Virus record (IMG/VR): IMGVR_UViG_3300036859_000414
Coordinates: 1-62,434 of that record
Source of the DNA: a virus
Direction: 5' to 3' (one strand)
Length of the DNA stretch: 62,434 nt
Within the stretch, counting starts at the first letter, position 1. The number at the start of each line of letters is the position of its first letter. The notes beneath the pieces were generated by a model. It did not search any database. It worked only from the letters and a program-made list of their open reading frames with translations, and was not told the origin of the DNA. Below are positions 40,363-49,542 of the stretch, in pieces. Both the position numbers and the translations under genes were made by a program.

Positions 40363-40673
40363 CACCTGTGGTAGGTCGAGCTCGTGCACATCAAGAGATG
40401 TGGGAAGACTCTGTGCAAGCCGGAGACTTCTGCATCAACGAGAACGGCACGTACATCCTGTGCGTCTGTCCTTGTGGGTGTGCAGGCATGATGAACCTGA
40501 AGATCTATCCCGAAGGGACTGAAACGGTCTCGCATCCTGCTTGGTCCTGGGACGGGAACAGAGAGCATCCGACTCTCAAGCCGAGCATCCGCGACCTGAG
40601 CAGTTGTCGCTTTCACGGCTTCCTTACACAGGGCACCTGGACGTTCGAAGGCGATAGTGGAGTGAAGAGCTGA
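40356..40673 (+). CDS. DUF6527-like protein
   Basis: 105 residues; GTG at 40356 overlaps the terminase stop, and GTG 40368 is an alternative. CVCPCGCAGMMNL, then AWSWDGNREHPTLKPSI and CRFHGF match the layout of DUF6527 proteins, with Cys/His likely binding zinc. Sits between terminase and portal; role unknown. Confidence 0.65.
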   Translation: MVTPVVGRARAHQEMWEDSVQAGDFCINENGTYILCVCPCGCAGMMNLKIYPEGTETVSHPAWSWDGNREHPTLKPSIRDLSSCRFHGFLTQGTWTFEGDSGVKS

Positions 40674-42469
40674 TGGACCCATATCTCCAGAGCGTCATCG
40701 ACGCAGGTAGGATTCGAGCTGCTTCGCAAGCGGCACCGAGTCCTTCTGCGCCTTCGCCTACTCCGAACCGAGACATCCTCGAAGCCCTTCAGTCCGACAA
40801 CCATGAGATCCGTGCAGCGGCGAGTGTCGTACTCGACCGTATCATGTTTCTCAGGCAGGCTGGCATCACGTTCAATGGTGCGAGAGACCTCTACGCCGTA
40901 CTAGGGTACGATCGGCTCATCACGACTCGGCAGTACAGAGATCGCTATGCTCGAGGTGGCATCGCAGGTCGGATCATCGACACGCCAGTGAATGCGACGT
41001 GGCGTGGTGTGATGGAGGTTGTCGAGGACAAGAACGATAAGAACGATACCGAGTTCGAGAAGGCGTGGAAGACTGCGAATCAACGTCTTCAGATCCAGGC
41101 CAAGCTTCAAAGAGCTGATCGTCTTGCAGGCCTCTCGACGTACAGCGTGATCCTCCTCGGCGTGAGGGGACAAGGCGTTCAGGGAGAGGACATCCTCTCT
41201 CAAGAGCTGCCGAAAGGCCGTCCTGAAGACCTGATGTACCTCGCGCCCTTCCTCGGTGGTGGAGGTCCTGGAGGGGATACACGTTCTCGCGCAGCAGCGG
41301 TTGATGCGGACTGCACGATCATGGAGTACGAGACCGATGTCTCTTCTCCTCGGTTCGGACTGCCGAAGCTCTACCAGCTCAGACGGACGGACATCTCGAG
41401 TCCAGCCTTTCAACGCCCAGTCCACTGGTCGCGAATCATCCACGTCGCTGAAGGCATCTTGGACAACGAGGTCTACGGCCTTCCTGCTCTCGAGCGCGTG
41501 TGGAACCTCCTCGATGATCTTGACAAGGTGACAGGTGGAGGTGCCGAGGCCTTCTGGCTTCGTGCGAACCAGGGCCTCCACATGAACATTGACAAGGACA
41601 TGGCACTGCCTGTTGCAGCAGGACAGACGGCGGCACAAGCTGCTGCGGCGCAGGTCGAATCCTTGAAACAACAGAGTGAGGAATACAAGCATCAACTCAC
41701 TCGGTGGCTGCGTACGCGTGGCGTCGAAGTCAACACACTCGGAAGTGATACAGCGGACTTCGCCAATCCAGCCGATGCCATTCTCACCCAGATCGCTGGT
41801 AGCAAGGCCATTCCGAAGCGCATTCTCACTGGGAGTGAGATGGGCGAGCTTGCGTCCTCTCAGGACCGAGACAACTGGAAGGATCAGGTTAACGGGAGAC
41901 AGACGCAGTACGCTGGGCCTTACATCGTACGCCAGTTGGTCGATCGGCTCATCGACTACGGGTATCTTCCACCTCCCTCCAAAGGACAGCACGAGTATAC
42001 CGTCAAGTGGCCGAACGTGCAGACGCTCACAGAGGAAGAGAAAGCACAAGGTGCGAAGCAGTGGGCGTCTACGAACGCGACACAGGGCATGACGGTCTTC
42101 ACCGAAGAAGAGATCCGCGACAAGTGGTATGGGATGGAGCCGCTGAAGCCTGAACTCAAAGTGCCCGTCAAAGGCAGGATGAGCACGCCGCAGCCGGAGG
42201 ATGGTGGAGAAGAGCCTCCGCAGCCTCGTACACTCGAAGAGGGCACTCTTCTGCGTCAGCTCGAAAGTGCTCTCGAAGAGAACGACTTCGAAGCAGTCGG
42301 ACGCCTCATAGGAGGAAGGGCATCTTCCACTCAGAACATCGAGGTCCATGTTCCTGCTCCGGTCGTGAACGTCAAGGTCGATCAGGGGTCCAGAAGGACC
42401 ACAGTCACAAAGCGCGACAGAGATAGCGGCGCGATCATCGAGACGGTGTCGGAGGGCGTAGGTGCTTAA
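40673..42469 (+). CDS. Portal protein, DUF1073 type
   Basis: 598 residues. YDRLITTRQYRDRYARGGIA, the acidic clip region, HWSRIIHVAEG, ALERVWNLLDDL and IPKRILTGSEMGELASSQD follow the DUF1073/phage portal order. The Pro-rich C-terminal third (PQPEDGGEEPPQPRT) is a tail variable among portals. It forms the dodecameric ring for DNA packaging and for joining head to tail. ATG overlaps the preceding stop (TGATG). Confidence 0.85.
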   Translation: MDPYLQSVIDAGRIRAASQAAPSPSAPSPTPNRDILEALQSDNHEIRAAASVVLDRIMFLRQAGITFNGARDLYAVLGYDRLITTRQYRDRYARGGIAGRIIDTPVNATWRGVMEVVEDKNDKNDTEFEKAWKTANQRLQIQAKLQRADRLAGLSTYSVILLGVRGQGVQGEDILSQELPKGRPEDLMYLAPFLGGGGPGGDTRSRAAAVDADCTIMEYETDVSSPRFGLPKLYQLRRTDISSPAFQRPVHWSRIIHVAEGILDNEVYGLPALERVWNLLDDLDKVTGGGAEAFWLRANQGLHMNIDKDMALPVAAGQTAAQAAAAQVESLKQQSEEYKHQLTRWLRTRGVEVNTLGSDTADFANPADAILTQIAGSKAIPKRILTGSEMGELASSQDRDNWKDQVNGRQTQYAGPYIVRQLVDRLIDYGYLPPPSKGQHEYTVKWPNVQTLTEEEKAQGAKQWASTNATQGMTVFTEEEIRDKWYGMEPLKPELKVPVKGRMSTPQPEDGGEEPPQPRTLEEGTLLRQLESALEENDFEAVGRLIGGRASSTQNIEVHVPAPVVNVKVDQGSRRTTVTKRDRDSGAIIETVSEGVGA

Positions 42470-42863
42470 CACAAAGCTCTCTGTTGCATGCGCGAACGCG
42501 AGTGTCGACGCTCAGACTGCCCTTCTGAACGGCGGAGAAATGCGGCTTTACACAGCACCTCAACCTGCGGATGCGGACACTGCGATCACGACTCAGACCC
42601 TCCTCGCCACCTTCACCTTCGGCACTCCTGCTTTCGCAGCAGCGATGAGCCGAGTCGCACTGGCGAATACGATGGGCTCGGATCTTGACGCACCTGCAAC
42701 AGGAGACGCTGCTTGGTTTCGTCTTAGGACCTCTGGTGGCGCTTCTGTGATGGACGGCTCGGTTGGGACTGTCGACGCGAACTTCATCATGAACGATCCT
42801 CACGTCGTTCAGCACGCTCGTGTAGACGCAGACGCATTCGCAATAACGGCACCTCTTGGCTGA
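42462..42863 (+). CDS. Small virion protein, 133 residues
   Basis: GTG at 42462 overlaps the portal stop. Beta-rich with LLNGGEMRLYTAPQPADADT and WFRLRTSGGASVMDGSVG, a pattern recurring in phage structural-module proteins. Likely a head or tail structural protein; exact place unknown. Confidence 0.6.
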   Translation: MLNTKLSVACANASVDAQTALLNGGEMRLYTAPQPADADTAITTQTLLATFTFGTPAFAAAMSRVALANTMGSDLDAPATGDAAWFRLRTSGGASVMDGSVGTVDANFIMNDPHVVQHARVDADAFAITAPLG

Positions 42864-43739
42864 TTCGAAGATCTCTGCGCTTGTCGACGAGCCAGCACCG
42901 GCTCAGGACGCTCTGGTCGTGATTGTCAACGACCCAGCGGGGAGTCCTGTCAACCGGAAGAGCACCTTAAGGCATCTGTACGACTCCTTCGTCTCGTGGT
43001 TGGACAGCGTAGGCCTCGCAGCCATCCGCATCATCGGAGGAAGCACTCCTTCGACTCCTGCGGCGGGAGAGCTCAAGCTCTTCGTCGATGCAAGTGGGAA
43101 CCTCTCGGTCGTAGATGCGAACGGGGATGTCACGAAGATCGTACCTCTAGGCCTTACAGCTGGACGTGTGCCCTTCAGGGGAGCGGCTAGGATCTTAGAC
43201 GATGACGCAGAGCTGAACTGGGATGATACGCAGAAGGCTCTGATCGTTGGTACGGGGACTCCCGTCTCGAAGTTCCAAGTCAACGGCAATGCAAGGTTCG
43301 GTTTTGGTCTGCCGGTCTCGTACCAGACGACGATCAGCATCATAGGCGGGATCAGCGCTGGAGATACGACAATCGCAGTCGTGTCTACAACTGGCTTCCC
43401 GACGATGGGAGTCGTCAAGTGCCAGGGTGAGCTGATCACGTATACGGGAAAGACGGGCACTTCTTTTACAGGCTGTGTTCGAGGCCGGTTCAATACCACG
43501 GCTGCGACGTTGCTCCTCAGCTGGTTGCGCCGCCTAGCTTCAGTGGAGTAGGACGGGTTGCTACGCAGATCGTTGCAACGGGAGTCGGCAGGACGATCTC
43601 GCCACGAAGCGGTGTTGGGTGGATGAGCACGAGAGGAACGACTACGAGGGGAGAAGGACGTGTGGTTCTTTCGCGTCCTCGTCGCACCACTTCCATTCGA
43701 TTCGACGAACTTCTTGAAGACGCGGAGCTGTTTTCATGA
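42856..43739 (+). CDS. Structural protein with fibre-like N-terminus, apparent frameshift
   Basis: TTG start overlapping the previous gene. The N-terminus (MADSKISALVDEPAPAQDAL) resembles phage fibre/structural starts. The first frame ends at 43551 in Leu/Arg-rich residues after GCVRGRFNTTAAT. The -1 frame continues cleanly (VAPQLVAPPSFSGVGRVATQ) to TGA at 43739, which overlaps the next ATG. One base gained near 43510 joins them into about 294 residues. No slippery site is present, so indel or decay is likelier than programmed shifting. Confidence 0.6.
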
Positions 43740-43882
43740 CACGCAGTGAGCTGTGGGCGGCGTGGATCTCAGACAAGAAGGTCACCTTCACGCCTGAGGA
43801 GCGAGAGCAGTTGCAGCAGATGTTGGTGGAGCGAGAGCTTAGAGTGCTCAAGCTCATGAAGGACCGAAGAGACGCAGCGTGA
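43736..43882 (+). CDS. 48-residue helical protein
   Basis: ATG at 43736 and TGA at 43882, both overlapping neighbours. Charged helix (TPEEREQLQQMLVERELRVL). Unknown function. Confidence 0.65.
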   Translation: MTRSELWAAWISDKKVTFTPEEREQLQQMLVERELRVLKLMKDRRDAA

Positions 43883-45243
43883 CGAAGTATCACCGAGAGC
43901 TGATGCTGAAAGGCCTCGTCGTGAGTGCCGAGCGTCGCTCTCTGCTCGAAGTCCTGGAGGCTCATGCGTATTCGTCGACGCAAGTGCAGTTGCCACAATA
44001 TCTTGCGAGTGCGATCAAGGGTATTCAAGACCTCGTTCCGGAAGAGGACTTGGCGGAGGATGGGAAAGAGAGTGACTACCACATCACCGTGAAGTACGGG
44101 CTTCATACGAACGAGTGGATGGAAGTTGCGGAGGCACTGTCGGACGAGTCGGATCCGATCGAGTTCACCTTCGGGGAGCTCGCACTCTTTACAACAGTAG
44201 AGAAATACGATGTCCTCATCGTGCGGGTGCAGAGTGAGTGCCTCCATCGTCTCAATAAGAAGCTTTCTGAGAGGCTTGACGTAACAGATACACATCCGGT
44301 CTACTTCCCACATGCTACGGTCGCGTACATCAAGAAGGGCAGAGGCGTCCTGCTCAATGGGCGCCAGGACCTGAATGGACAGTCGGGCACCGTGTACGGT
44401 ATTCGCTTCTTTTCGAAGGGTGGAACGAACACGGACATCTTGACGGCTTCGCCGAAGGCTCTTACGGCGCGTCCTGAAAGCGAACTCGTCATGCAAGCAG
44501 CGGCTGATGAGCACCTCAAGAAGCTCGTGAAGTTGTACGAATATGCCTTCAAAATGGGCCGCCTTGGTGTTGATCGAGGAGCACTTGAGACGGCGATTCT
44601 CGCTAGGAGTGAAGAGAGCGTTCTTGCAGCGATGGCTAACGCGCCTGGCGCTGTGGGTGCTGCGATGGAGGAGTTCCTTGAAGGTGTGATCCTCAAAGCC
44701 CTAAAGGCTGGAGGGGACGCAGGTATCCGACTTCTCAAGAAGAGGATGCGCGCCGCCTCGAGCCTTCGTAGTGCTGCAGGAGAAGACGACTTCCTCACGA
44801 TGGCCTTCGACGTCTCGAATAAGAACGCTGTTGCTTGGGCGAAGAAGTACGCCGCACAGGAAGTCACGAACATTACGGAGTCAACAAGAAAGAAGATCAA
44901 GGACGTAGTCGTCAAGGCTTTGAAGGGCGAGGAAGGACCACGCGAGCTCTACAAGAGCATCCTGGAGTCTATCGGCAACAAGGATCGAGCACAGGCCATC
45001 TCGCGCTTCGAGCTGATGCAAGCGTCCAACGAAGGACAACGACAAGGCTGGTCTCAGGCGGTCGACAAAGGTCTTCTGAACGGAGATGAGAAGCGCGTCT
45101 GGATTGCGACAGAAGGCGCATGCTCTCTGTGCGAAGGGCTCGACGGACAGACCGCTCCGCTTGGCGAGGAATATCCAAACGACGGAGGAGACGGGCCTCC
45201 TCTTCACGTAGGTTGTCGGTGCACGGAAGGGCTGACAGCATGA
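43879..45243 (+). CDS. MuF-type head morphogenesis protein with N-terminal 2H phosphoesterase (Acb1-like)
   Basis: 454 residues; GTG overlaps the previous TGA. Residues about 60-190: 2H fold with His68-x-Thr70 (SDYHITVKYGL) and His145-x-Thr147 (FPHATVAYIKKG), the catalytic pair of 2H phosphoesterases such as phage Acb1, which cleaves CBASS cyclic nucleotides. About 330-454: MuF domain ending WIATEGACSLCEGLDGQ and LHVGCRCTEG. MuF proteins sit in the procapsid and can be delivered with the DNA. Fusion therefore suggests a packaged anti-CBASS activity; a structural or RNA-processing role is the alternative. Confidence 0.8.
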   Translation: MTKYHRELMLKGLVVSAERRSLLEVLEAHAYSSTQVQLPQYLASAIKGIQDLVPEEDLAEDGKESDYHITVKYGLHTNEWMEVAEALSDESDPIEFTFGELALFTTVEKYDVLIVRVQSECLHRLNKKLSERLDVTDTHPVYFPHATVAYIKKGRGVLLNGRQDLNGQSGTVYGIRFFSKGGTNTDILTASPKALTARPESELVMQAAADEHLKKLVKLYEYAFKMGRLGVDRGALETAILARSEESVLAAMANAPGAVGAAMEEFLEGVILKALKAGGDAGIRLLKKRMRAASSLRSAAGEDDFLTMAFDVSNKNAVAWAKKYAAQEVTNITESTRKKIKDVVVKALKGEEGPRELYKSILESIGNKDRAQAISRFELMQASNEGQRQGWSQAVDKGLLNGDEKRVWIATEGACSLCEGLDGQTAPLGEEYPNDGGDGPPLHVGCRCTEGLTA

Positions 45244-47636
45244 TCAAGAAGGTCGGAGAGAAGTGGGTACTCTTCACAAAGGACGGCTCGAAGCGTCTTG
45301 GCACCCACGACACTCGAGAAGAAGCAGTCGCACAAGAGCGTGCGATCGAGATCTCCAAACACAGGAGTGCTGAGATGAATCCTGAGCTGAGAGAGTACAT
45401 CCTCATCGGCGCGACAGGAAAGGTCGAGACCAAGCAGTACAATGGTCGAGACTTCTACGTCGTGCCGGTAGTGGCCTTGATGGAAGGAGTCATCCATGCC
45501 GTCAATGCTGAGACGCCTGAGTTCGTCTCCGAAGAGTGCCTTGCAGCAGCGGCACATACTTGGAACGGACGGCCTCTGGTCATAAACCATCCGACGAAGG
45601 ATGGTGTGCAGATCAGTGCGAACAATCCGACCGTGCTCGAGCAGCAGGGGATTGGACACATTTTCGAGAGCCGCATGAACGGGAAGAGACTGGGCATGCA
45701 GGCTTGGGTCGATCCGACGAGGCTTGAGACCCTAGGGCATCATGACCTTCTGAAGCGGATCAAGGAAGGCAAGAAGATCGAAGTCAGTGTAGGCGCTTTC
45801 GTCCGTACGATGGCCGAAGACGGCGAGCACAACAAGAAGAAGTACAAGGCAAAGTGGGCCGTCGCAGCTGGTGACCATCTTGCTATCCTTCCGAATTCGC
45901 GTGGTGCGTGCTCGGTCGAGATGGGGTGTGGACTTCATCGGCATGCGGAGGCCTTCGAGCTCACGGACGAGGGCATGAGGAGCTTGGGTGGGCCGGGAAG
46001 TGGCTGGTCTGCCGAAGGTGGACACGTCCCAGGCTCTCAGGGCGGAGGCTCTTCAAGCGGCGGAAAGGGTGGAAAGCTCGACGCCATGCAGAGCGAGCTC
46101 CACCACAAGGACGCAGCGAAGGCCTATCAAGACGCAGCGTCTGCTGTAGACCATCTTGCGTACTCCACCGAGCCTACGAAAGAGGTCATCAAGGGAGCCA
46201 AGGACGCCGTCAAGAAGGCGATCGCTGCAACGAAGAAGACTGGCGCTCAGCCGTACGCGATGCAAGCCGCTCAGGCGTACCTTCGGATGGCGGACAAAGC
46301 CAAGGATTCGGAGACGCGCGAGAAGCATCTGAAGGAAGCCCAGAAGATGCTCAACCAGGCTGCGTCGTGGCACAAGAGCGCTGCGAAGACGGTGATGAAG
46401 GAACCTCCTGTCGAACACAAGCCGAAAGAGAGTCCTTCGGAGTTCCAGAAGCGTCTCGAGAAAGAAGCGAACTGGGGACCTCGTCCAAAGGCGCTTCCCT
46501 CCGACTGGGGCACTCTTCCTGGCGGCCAGAGAGTGAAAGGATCGAAGAAGATGCGAGGCTATGCTGAGAACTTCCGTGCAGGTCTTCTGCGCCTGCTGGG
46601 AGAGCAGGAAGAGGACACGATCGTCTTTCTCACTCTCGCAGAGGCTTCTCTTGACGATCGCATCTCTGCGGTGAACGAAGCTGTAAGAGCGATGTACGCG
46701 GACGACAAGGAGAACAAGTACGCGTACGCTCGCTGCGTCTACGACGACTACGTCATCATTTCCTGCGACGGAAAGCTGTGGAGGATGGCGTACGAAGTGG
46801 ACGAGACGAACAAGGTCACGCTCACGGGTGAGAAGACCGAAGTTCGTCAACTCCCACCAAAATTCGTCCCCGTCGACTACGAAGAGGATGACGACGAGGA
46901 CTACGATCTCGAAGACCTCGAGAGGTTCGTGGCCGCCGCCGGCGCACGACACTCGGCGTCTGACCGAAAGGCTCTTCAGACCATCCACGACAACGTGGTT
47001 GAGCTGGGTGCCGAGTGTAAGGAGATGAAAGCAGCGGCGGCAAACCCTGGATGCAAGTGTGGCGGGCATCGCTCCGCCGAAGGAGGAGACAACATGGACC
47101 GTATTGCCCGTATCAAGGCCTTGACGGAGAACAAGCACAACCCCGTCAAGGTGCTGAAGGCGCTGGAGGCGATGAGCGACGAGGAGCTCACTGCTCTCGA
47201 GACGCACTGCACCACAGTCGAGAAGGCCGAGAAGGACAGCACCGAAAAGGTGACTGCTCTCACGACCGAGGTCGAGACGTTGAAGGCTGCTGCAGCCAAG
47301 ACGCCGACCGACGAGGAGTATCTGAAGACGGCTCCTCCGGCGATCAAGACGCTTGTCGAGACTGCGAGAGCGGCCGAGACGAAGCGAAAGGACGAGCTCG
47401 TCGAGGTGCTGAAGACAGCACAGAGCCTGCACAAGGAAGAGGCTCTGAAGACCTTCGACCTTGCTCGTCTCGAGGAGATCGCGGCCCTCGTCGGCGCGAA
47501 GCCGGCTGTCGACTACAGCGGTGCGAGACTGGTTCCTCGCGCGGCTGGAGAGAACGATCCGTACCTCAACCCGCCGAACCCGTATGGAGACGAGGCGCTC
47601 AAGGCGTACGCGTCGCGCACGGGCATCGCTCACTAG
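45240..47636 (+). CDS. Prohead protease/scaffold fusion, DUF2213 type, with long insert
   Basis: 798 residues; ATG at 45240 overlaps the previous stop. N-terminal short Lys-rich domain; then about 45-240, DUF2213-like (EYILIGATGKVETKQYNGRD, later NGRPLVINHPTKDG and IEVSVGAF), which in other phages is a maturation-protease-like module. Residues about 255-280 hold a Gly/Ser linker, and then helical and acidic inserts run to 600. The C-terminal 180 residues are scaffold-like coiled coil (EKAEKDSTEKVTALTTEVET) with a shift to G/C-rich codons. It should drive capsid assembly. Confidence 0.7.
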   Translation: MIKKVGEKWVLFTKDGSKRLGTHDTREEAVAQERAIEISKHRSAEMNPELREYILIGATGKVETKQYNGRDFYVVPVVALMEGVIHAVNAETPEFVSEECLAAAAHTWNGRPLVINHPTKDGVQISANNPTVLEQQGIGHIFESRMNGKRLGMQAWVDPTRLETLGHHDLLKRIKEGKKIEVSVGAFVRTMAEDGEHNKKKYKAKWAVAAGDHLAILPNSRGACSVEMGCGLHRHAEAFELTDEGMRSLGGPGSGWSAEGGHVPGSQGGGSSSGGKGGKLDAMQSELHHKDAAKAYQDAASAVDHLAYSTEPTKEVIKGAKDAVKKAIAATKKTGAQPYAMQAAQAYLRMADKAKDSETREKHLKEAQKMLNQAASWHKSAAKTVMKEPPVEHKPKESPSEFQKRLEKEANWGPRPKALPSDWGTLPGGQRVKGSKKMRGYAENFRAGLLRLLGEQEEDTIVFLTLAEASLDDRISAVNEAVRAMYADDKENKYAYARCVYDDYVIISCDGKLWRMAYEVDETNKVTLTGEKTEVRQLPPKFVPVDYEEDDDEDYDLEDLERFVAAAGARHSASDRKALQTIHDNVVELGAECKEMKAAAANPGCKCGGHRSAEGGDNMDRIARIKALTENKHNPVKVLKALEAMSDEELTALETHCTTVEKAEKDSTEKVTALTTEVETLKAAAAKTPTDEEYLKTAPPAIKTLVETARAAETKRKDELVEVLKTAQSLHKEEALKTFDLARLEEIAALVGAKPAVDYSGARLVPRAAGENDPYLNPPNPYGDEALKAYASRTGIAH

Positions 47637-47682
47637 GCCAGTTCGACGGCGCCTATGAGCGCTGTCAGAAGGAGTAGCACAC

Positions 47683-48120
47683 ATGGCAGTCACACAGAAG
47701 GATCCCAACACGATCTGGTTGGGTGGGCCGAGGACGGAGATCGGAGATCTTGCGGCCGAAGAGGCGATCACTCCTGGTCACCTCGTCGAACGTCACGTCA
47801 GCGCTGGCGTGATCCGCTGGAGGAAGCACGCTACCGCAGCCGTTGCGACCGCACGCGCAGTGGCGACCGAACAGTCGATGCTCAACCAGGGTGTCGATGA
47901 CGCCTACGCCGCTGGAGACCTCATGGAGGTGTCCGAAGGCGCCGGCGGTTCGACGTTCTGGATGCTGATCGCGTCTGGTCAGACCATCGTCGCAGGCGAC
48001 AAGCTCGAGAGCGCGGGTAACGGTACGCTGCGCGTTCTCGCATCGGGCGTCGCTCTGTTCTCGGCTCTCGAAGCCAAAACCGCAACCGCTCTGACGCGCA
48101 TCCGCGTCGAAGTCGTCTAG
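47683..48120 (+). CDS. Head decoration-like protein
   Basis: 145 residues, ribosome site AAGGAG. Gly/Ala/Val-rich beta fold (EEAITPGHLVERHVSAG, DDAYAAGDLMEVSEGAGG), the pattern of decoration or DUF2190-like proteins directly upstream of major capsid genes. Strong G/C third-position bias suggests a high-copy virion protein. Confidence 0.7.
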   Translation: MAVTQKDPNTIWLGGPRTEIGDLAAEEAITPGHLVERHVSAGVIRWRKHATAAVATARAVATEQSMLNQGVDDAYAAGDLMEVSEGAGGSTFWMLIASGQTIVAGDKLESAGNGTLRVLASGVALFSALEAKTATALTRIRVEVV

Positions 48121-48153
48121 CATCGACGCCACATAGCGTCAGGAGGAATCTAC

Positions 48154-49200
48154 ATGTTCGATCAGATGCGTTGGACAGCCGGCAACGGCAAGAGCCCGAT
48201 CGCAGGAGCGCTTCTCCGGTCTCTCGGAGAACAGGGGGAACTGTCCATTCCCGCCTTGCGCGCTCTGTCGCCGTTGAGCGACAAGGCACAGGTCATGGTG
48301 GACAAGGCTGTCGTCGAGGTGGGTCTCGAACGGCTGGTGTTCGCGGCGGACCTGATGGCGGAAGGGCTGACGTACAGTCTCCCCGATCCTCTCAGCGTGA
48401 CACAGCTCGAGTGGGACCAGGGGAACAAGATCGGCACTGCCCAGAGGACGATGAGTCCTGCGGCTCGTGGAGAGAACCAGCTCCAGGATCGCAAGCACAA
48501 GCGGTTGCCGATCTACCTCACCACGGATGACTTCTCGCTCGGCATCAGAACACTGAAGATGTCCGAGAGGGTCGGTCAGCCGCTGGACACGGCGATGATC
48601 AAGCAGTCGGTTCGTCGGGTGAACGAGAGCATCGAGGACGCCGCCATCAACGGTGCCACGACTCTCGACGGCCAGGCGTTGACCGTTGCGGGTTACGGTG
48701 CGCCGGGTCTCCTGAACGCGCCGAATGCCAACACGCAGGCTCTGAGCGTCGACTGGACGGCAGCGAACGTCGTGGGCACCACGGGTCCTGCGATGATCAA
48801 CGACGTTCTTGCGATGATCGCGAAGGCTCAGGCGGACCTGAAGTACGGGCCTTACAACCTGTACATCGGGACGACGGCTGGGACGGTCATCGAAGGCGAC
48901 TTCAAGGTCAACACGACCGACACCATTCGGGAGCGTCTCGAGCGCATCCAGGTTGGTGGTCGGCCGCTGCGGATCAGGATCGCCGACAGGATGCCGAACA
49001 GCGCGACGGGGACCCAGATCGCGCTCGTGCAGATGACCAGCGACGTGGTCGAGATGGTGAACGGACAGCCGCCGACGGTGATTCCGTGGACCTCGCTCGA
49101 CGGGTTCACGTTGTACTGGCTGATCATGGCCATCATGGTCCCGCGCGTACGCGACGACTACGACGGCAACTCGGGCGTCGTGCTCGGAGTCAAGAGCTAG
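48154..49200 (+). CDS. Major capsid protein
   Basis: 348 residues, AGGAGG site, preceded by a GACGC/GCGTC hairpin. Long N-terminal arm, then the DUF2184/encapsulin-like core (TALTVAGYGAPGLLNAPN segment, IRERLERIQVGGRP, FTLYWLIMAIMVPRVRDDYD). Strongest codon bias in the window and position after protease-scaffold and decoration support the call. It should form the HK97-fold shell. Confidence 0.85.
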   Translation: MFDQMRWTAGNGKSPIAGALLRSLGEQGELSIPALRALSPLSDKAQVMVDKAVVEVGLERLVFAADLMAEGLTYSLPDPLSVTQLEWDQGNKIGTAQRTMSPAARGENQLQDRKHKRLPIYLTTDDFSLGIRTLKMSERVGQPLDTAMIKQSVRRVNESIEDAAINGATTLDGQALTVAGYGAPGLLNAPNANTQALSVDWTAANVVGTTGPAMINDVLAMIAKAQADLKYGPYNLYIGTTAGTVIEGDFKVNTTDTIRERLERIQVGGRPLRIRIADRMPNSATGTQIALVQMTSDVVEMVNGQPPTVIPWTSLDGFTLYWLIMAIMVPRVRDDYDGNSGVVLGVKS

Positions 49201-49209
49201 TAGGGACGA

Positions 49210-49240
49210 GGGTTGGAGGAGAGTAGGTCTCCTCCAGCCC
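49210..49240 (+). terminator. Hairpin after the capsid gene
   Basis: GGGTTGGAGGAG pairs with CTCCTCCAGCCC (12 pairs, one G-U), loop AGTAGGT, 9 bases after the capsid stop. No T-run, so a partial terminator or 3' stabiliser that lets capsid message exceed downstream genes. Confidence 0.6.
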
Positions 49241-49266
49241 GTACTTCACAGCCTTGGGAGGGCAAA

Positions 49267-49539
49267 ATGAGTACACCAACACCACCAGTACCGCCGACAC
49301 CACCAACGCCTGCAAAGCCGTTCGTGTCTGACTTCGTCTTCACAGGACTACCAGGCACACCGTTCAACATCGAGCGTAAGGCAGGAGGGTTCGGCAAGCC
49401 TGGAAGCGTGAGCGTCGGAGGCACGATCGTCTCACTCTCTTCGTGGACGGATCAGAAGATCAAGGGTGAGATTCCCAAGAGCGCCAAGATGGGTCCTGTC
49501 GTCGTGACTACGGAAGACGGCGTGACCTTCAAAGGATAG
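49267..49539 (+). CDS. Pro-rich protein with one IPT/TIG-like domain
   Basis: 90 residues from ATG 49267. Pro/Thr repeat (PTPPVPPTPPTPAKP) then a single Ig-like domain with SVSVGGTIVSLSSWTD and GPVVVTTEDGVT, as in the tail hub IPT domains. Probably decorates the capsid or connector. Confidence 0.6.
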   Translation: MSTPTPPVPPTPPTPAKPFVSDFVFTGLPGTPFNIERKAGGFGKPGSVSVGGTIVSLSSWTDQKIKGEIPKSAKMGPVVVTTEDGVTFKG

Positions 49540-49542
49540 ACG

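Noticed and set aside
40901-42472. Leftward 523-codon frame opposite the portal gene
   Set aside because: Exact shadow of the portal frame, with Arg/His/Ser-heavy composition and no start context.
46053-47771. Leftward 572-codon frame opposite the protease-scaffold gene
   Set aside because: Shadow frame spanning two rightward genes; no motifs.
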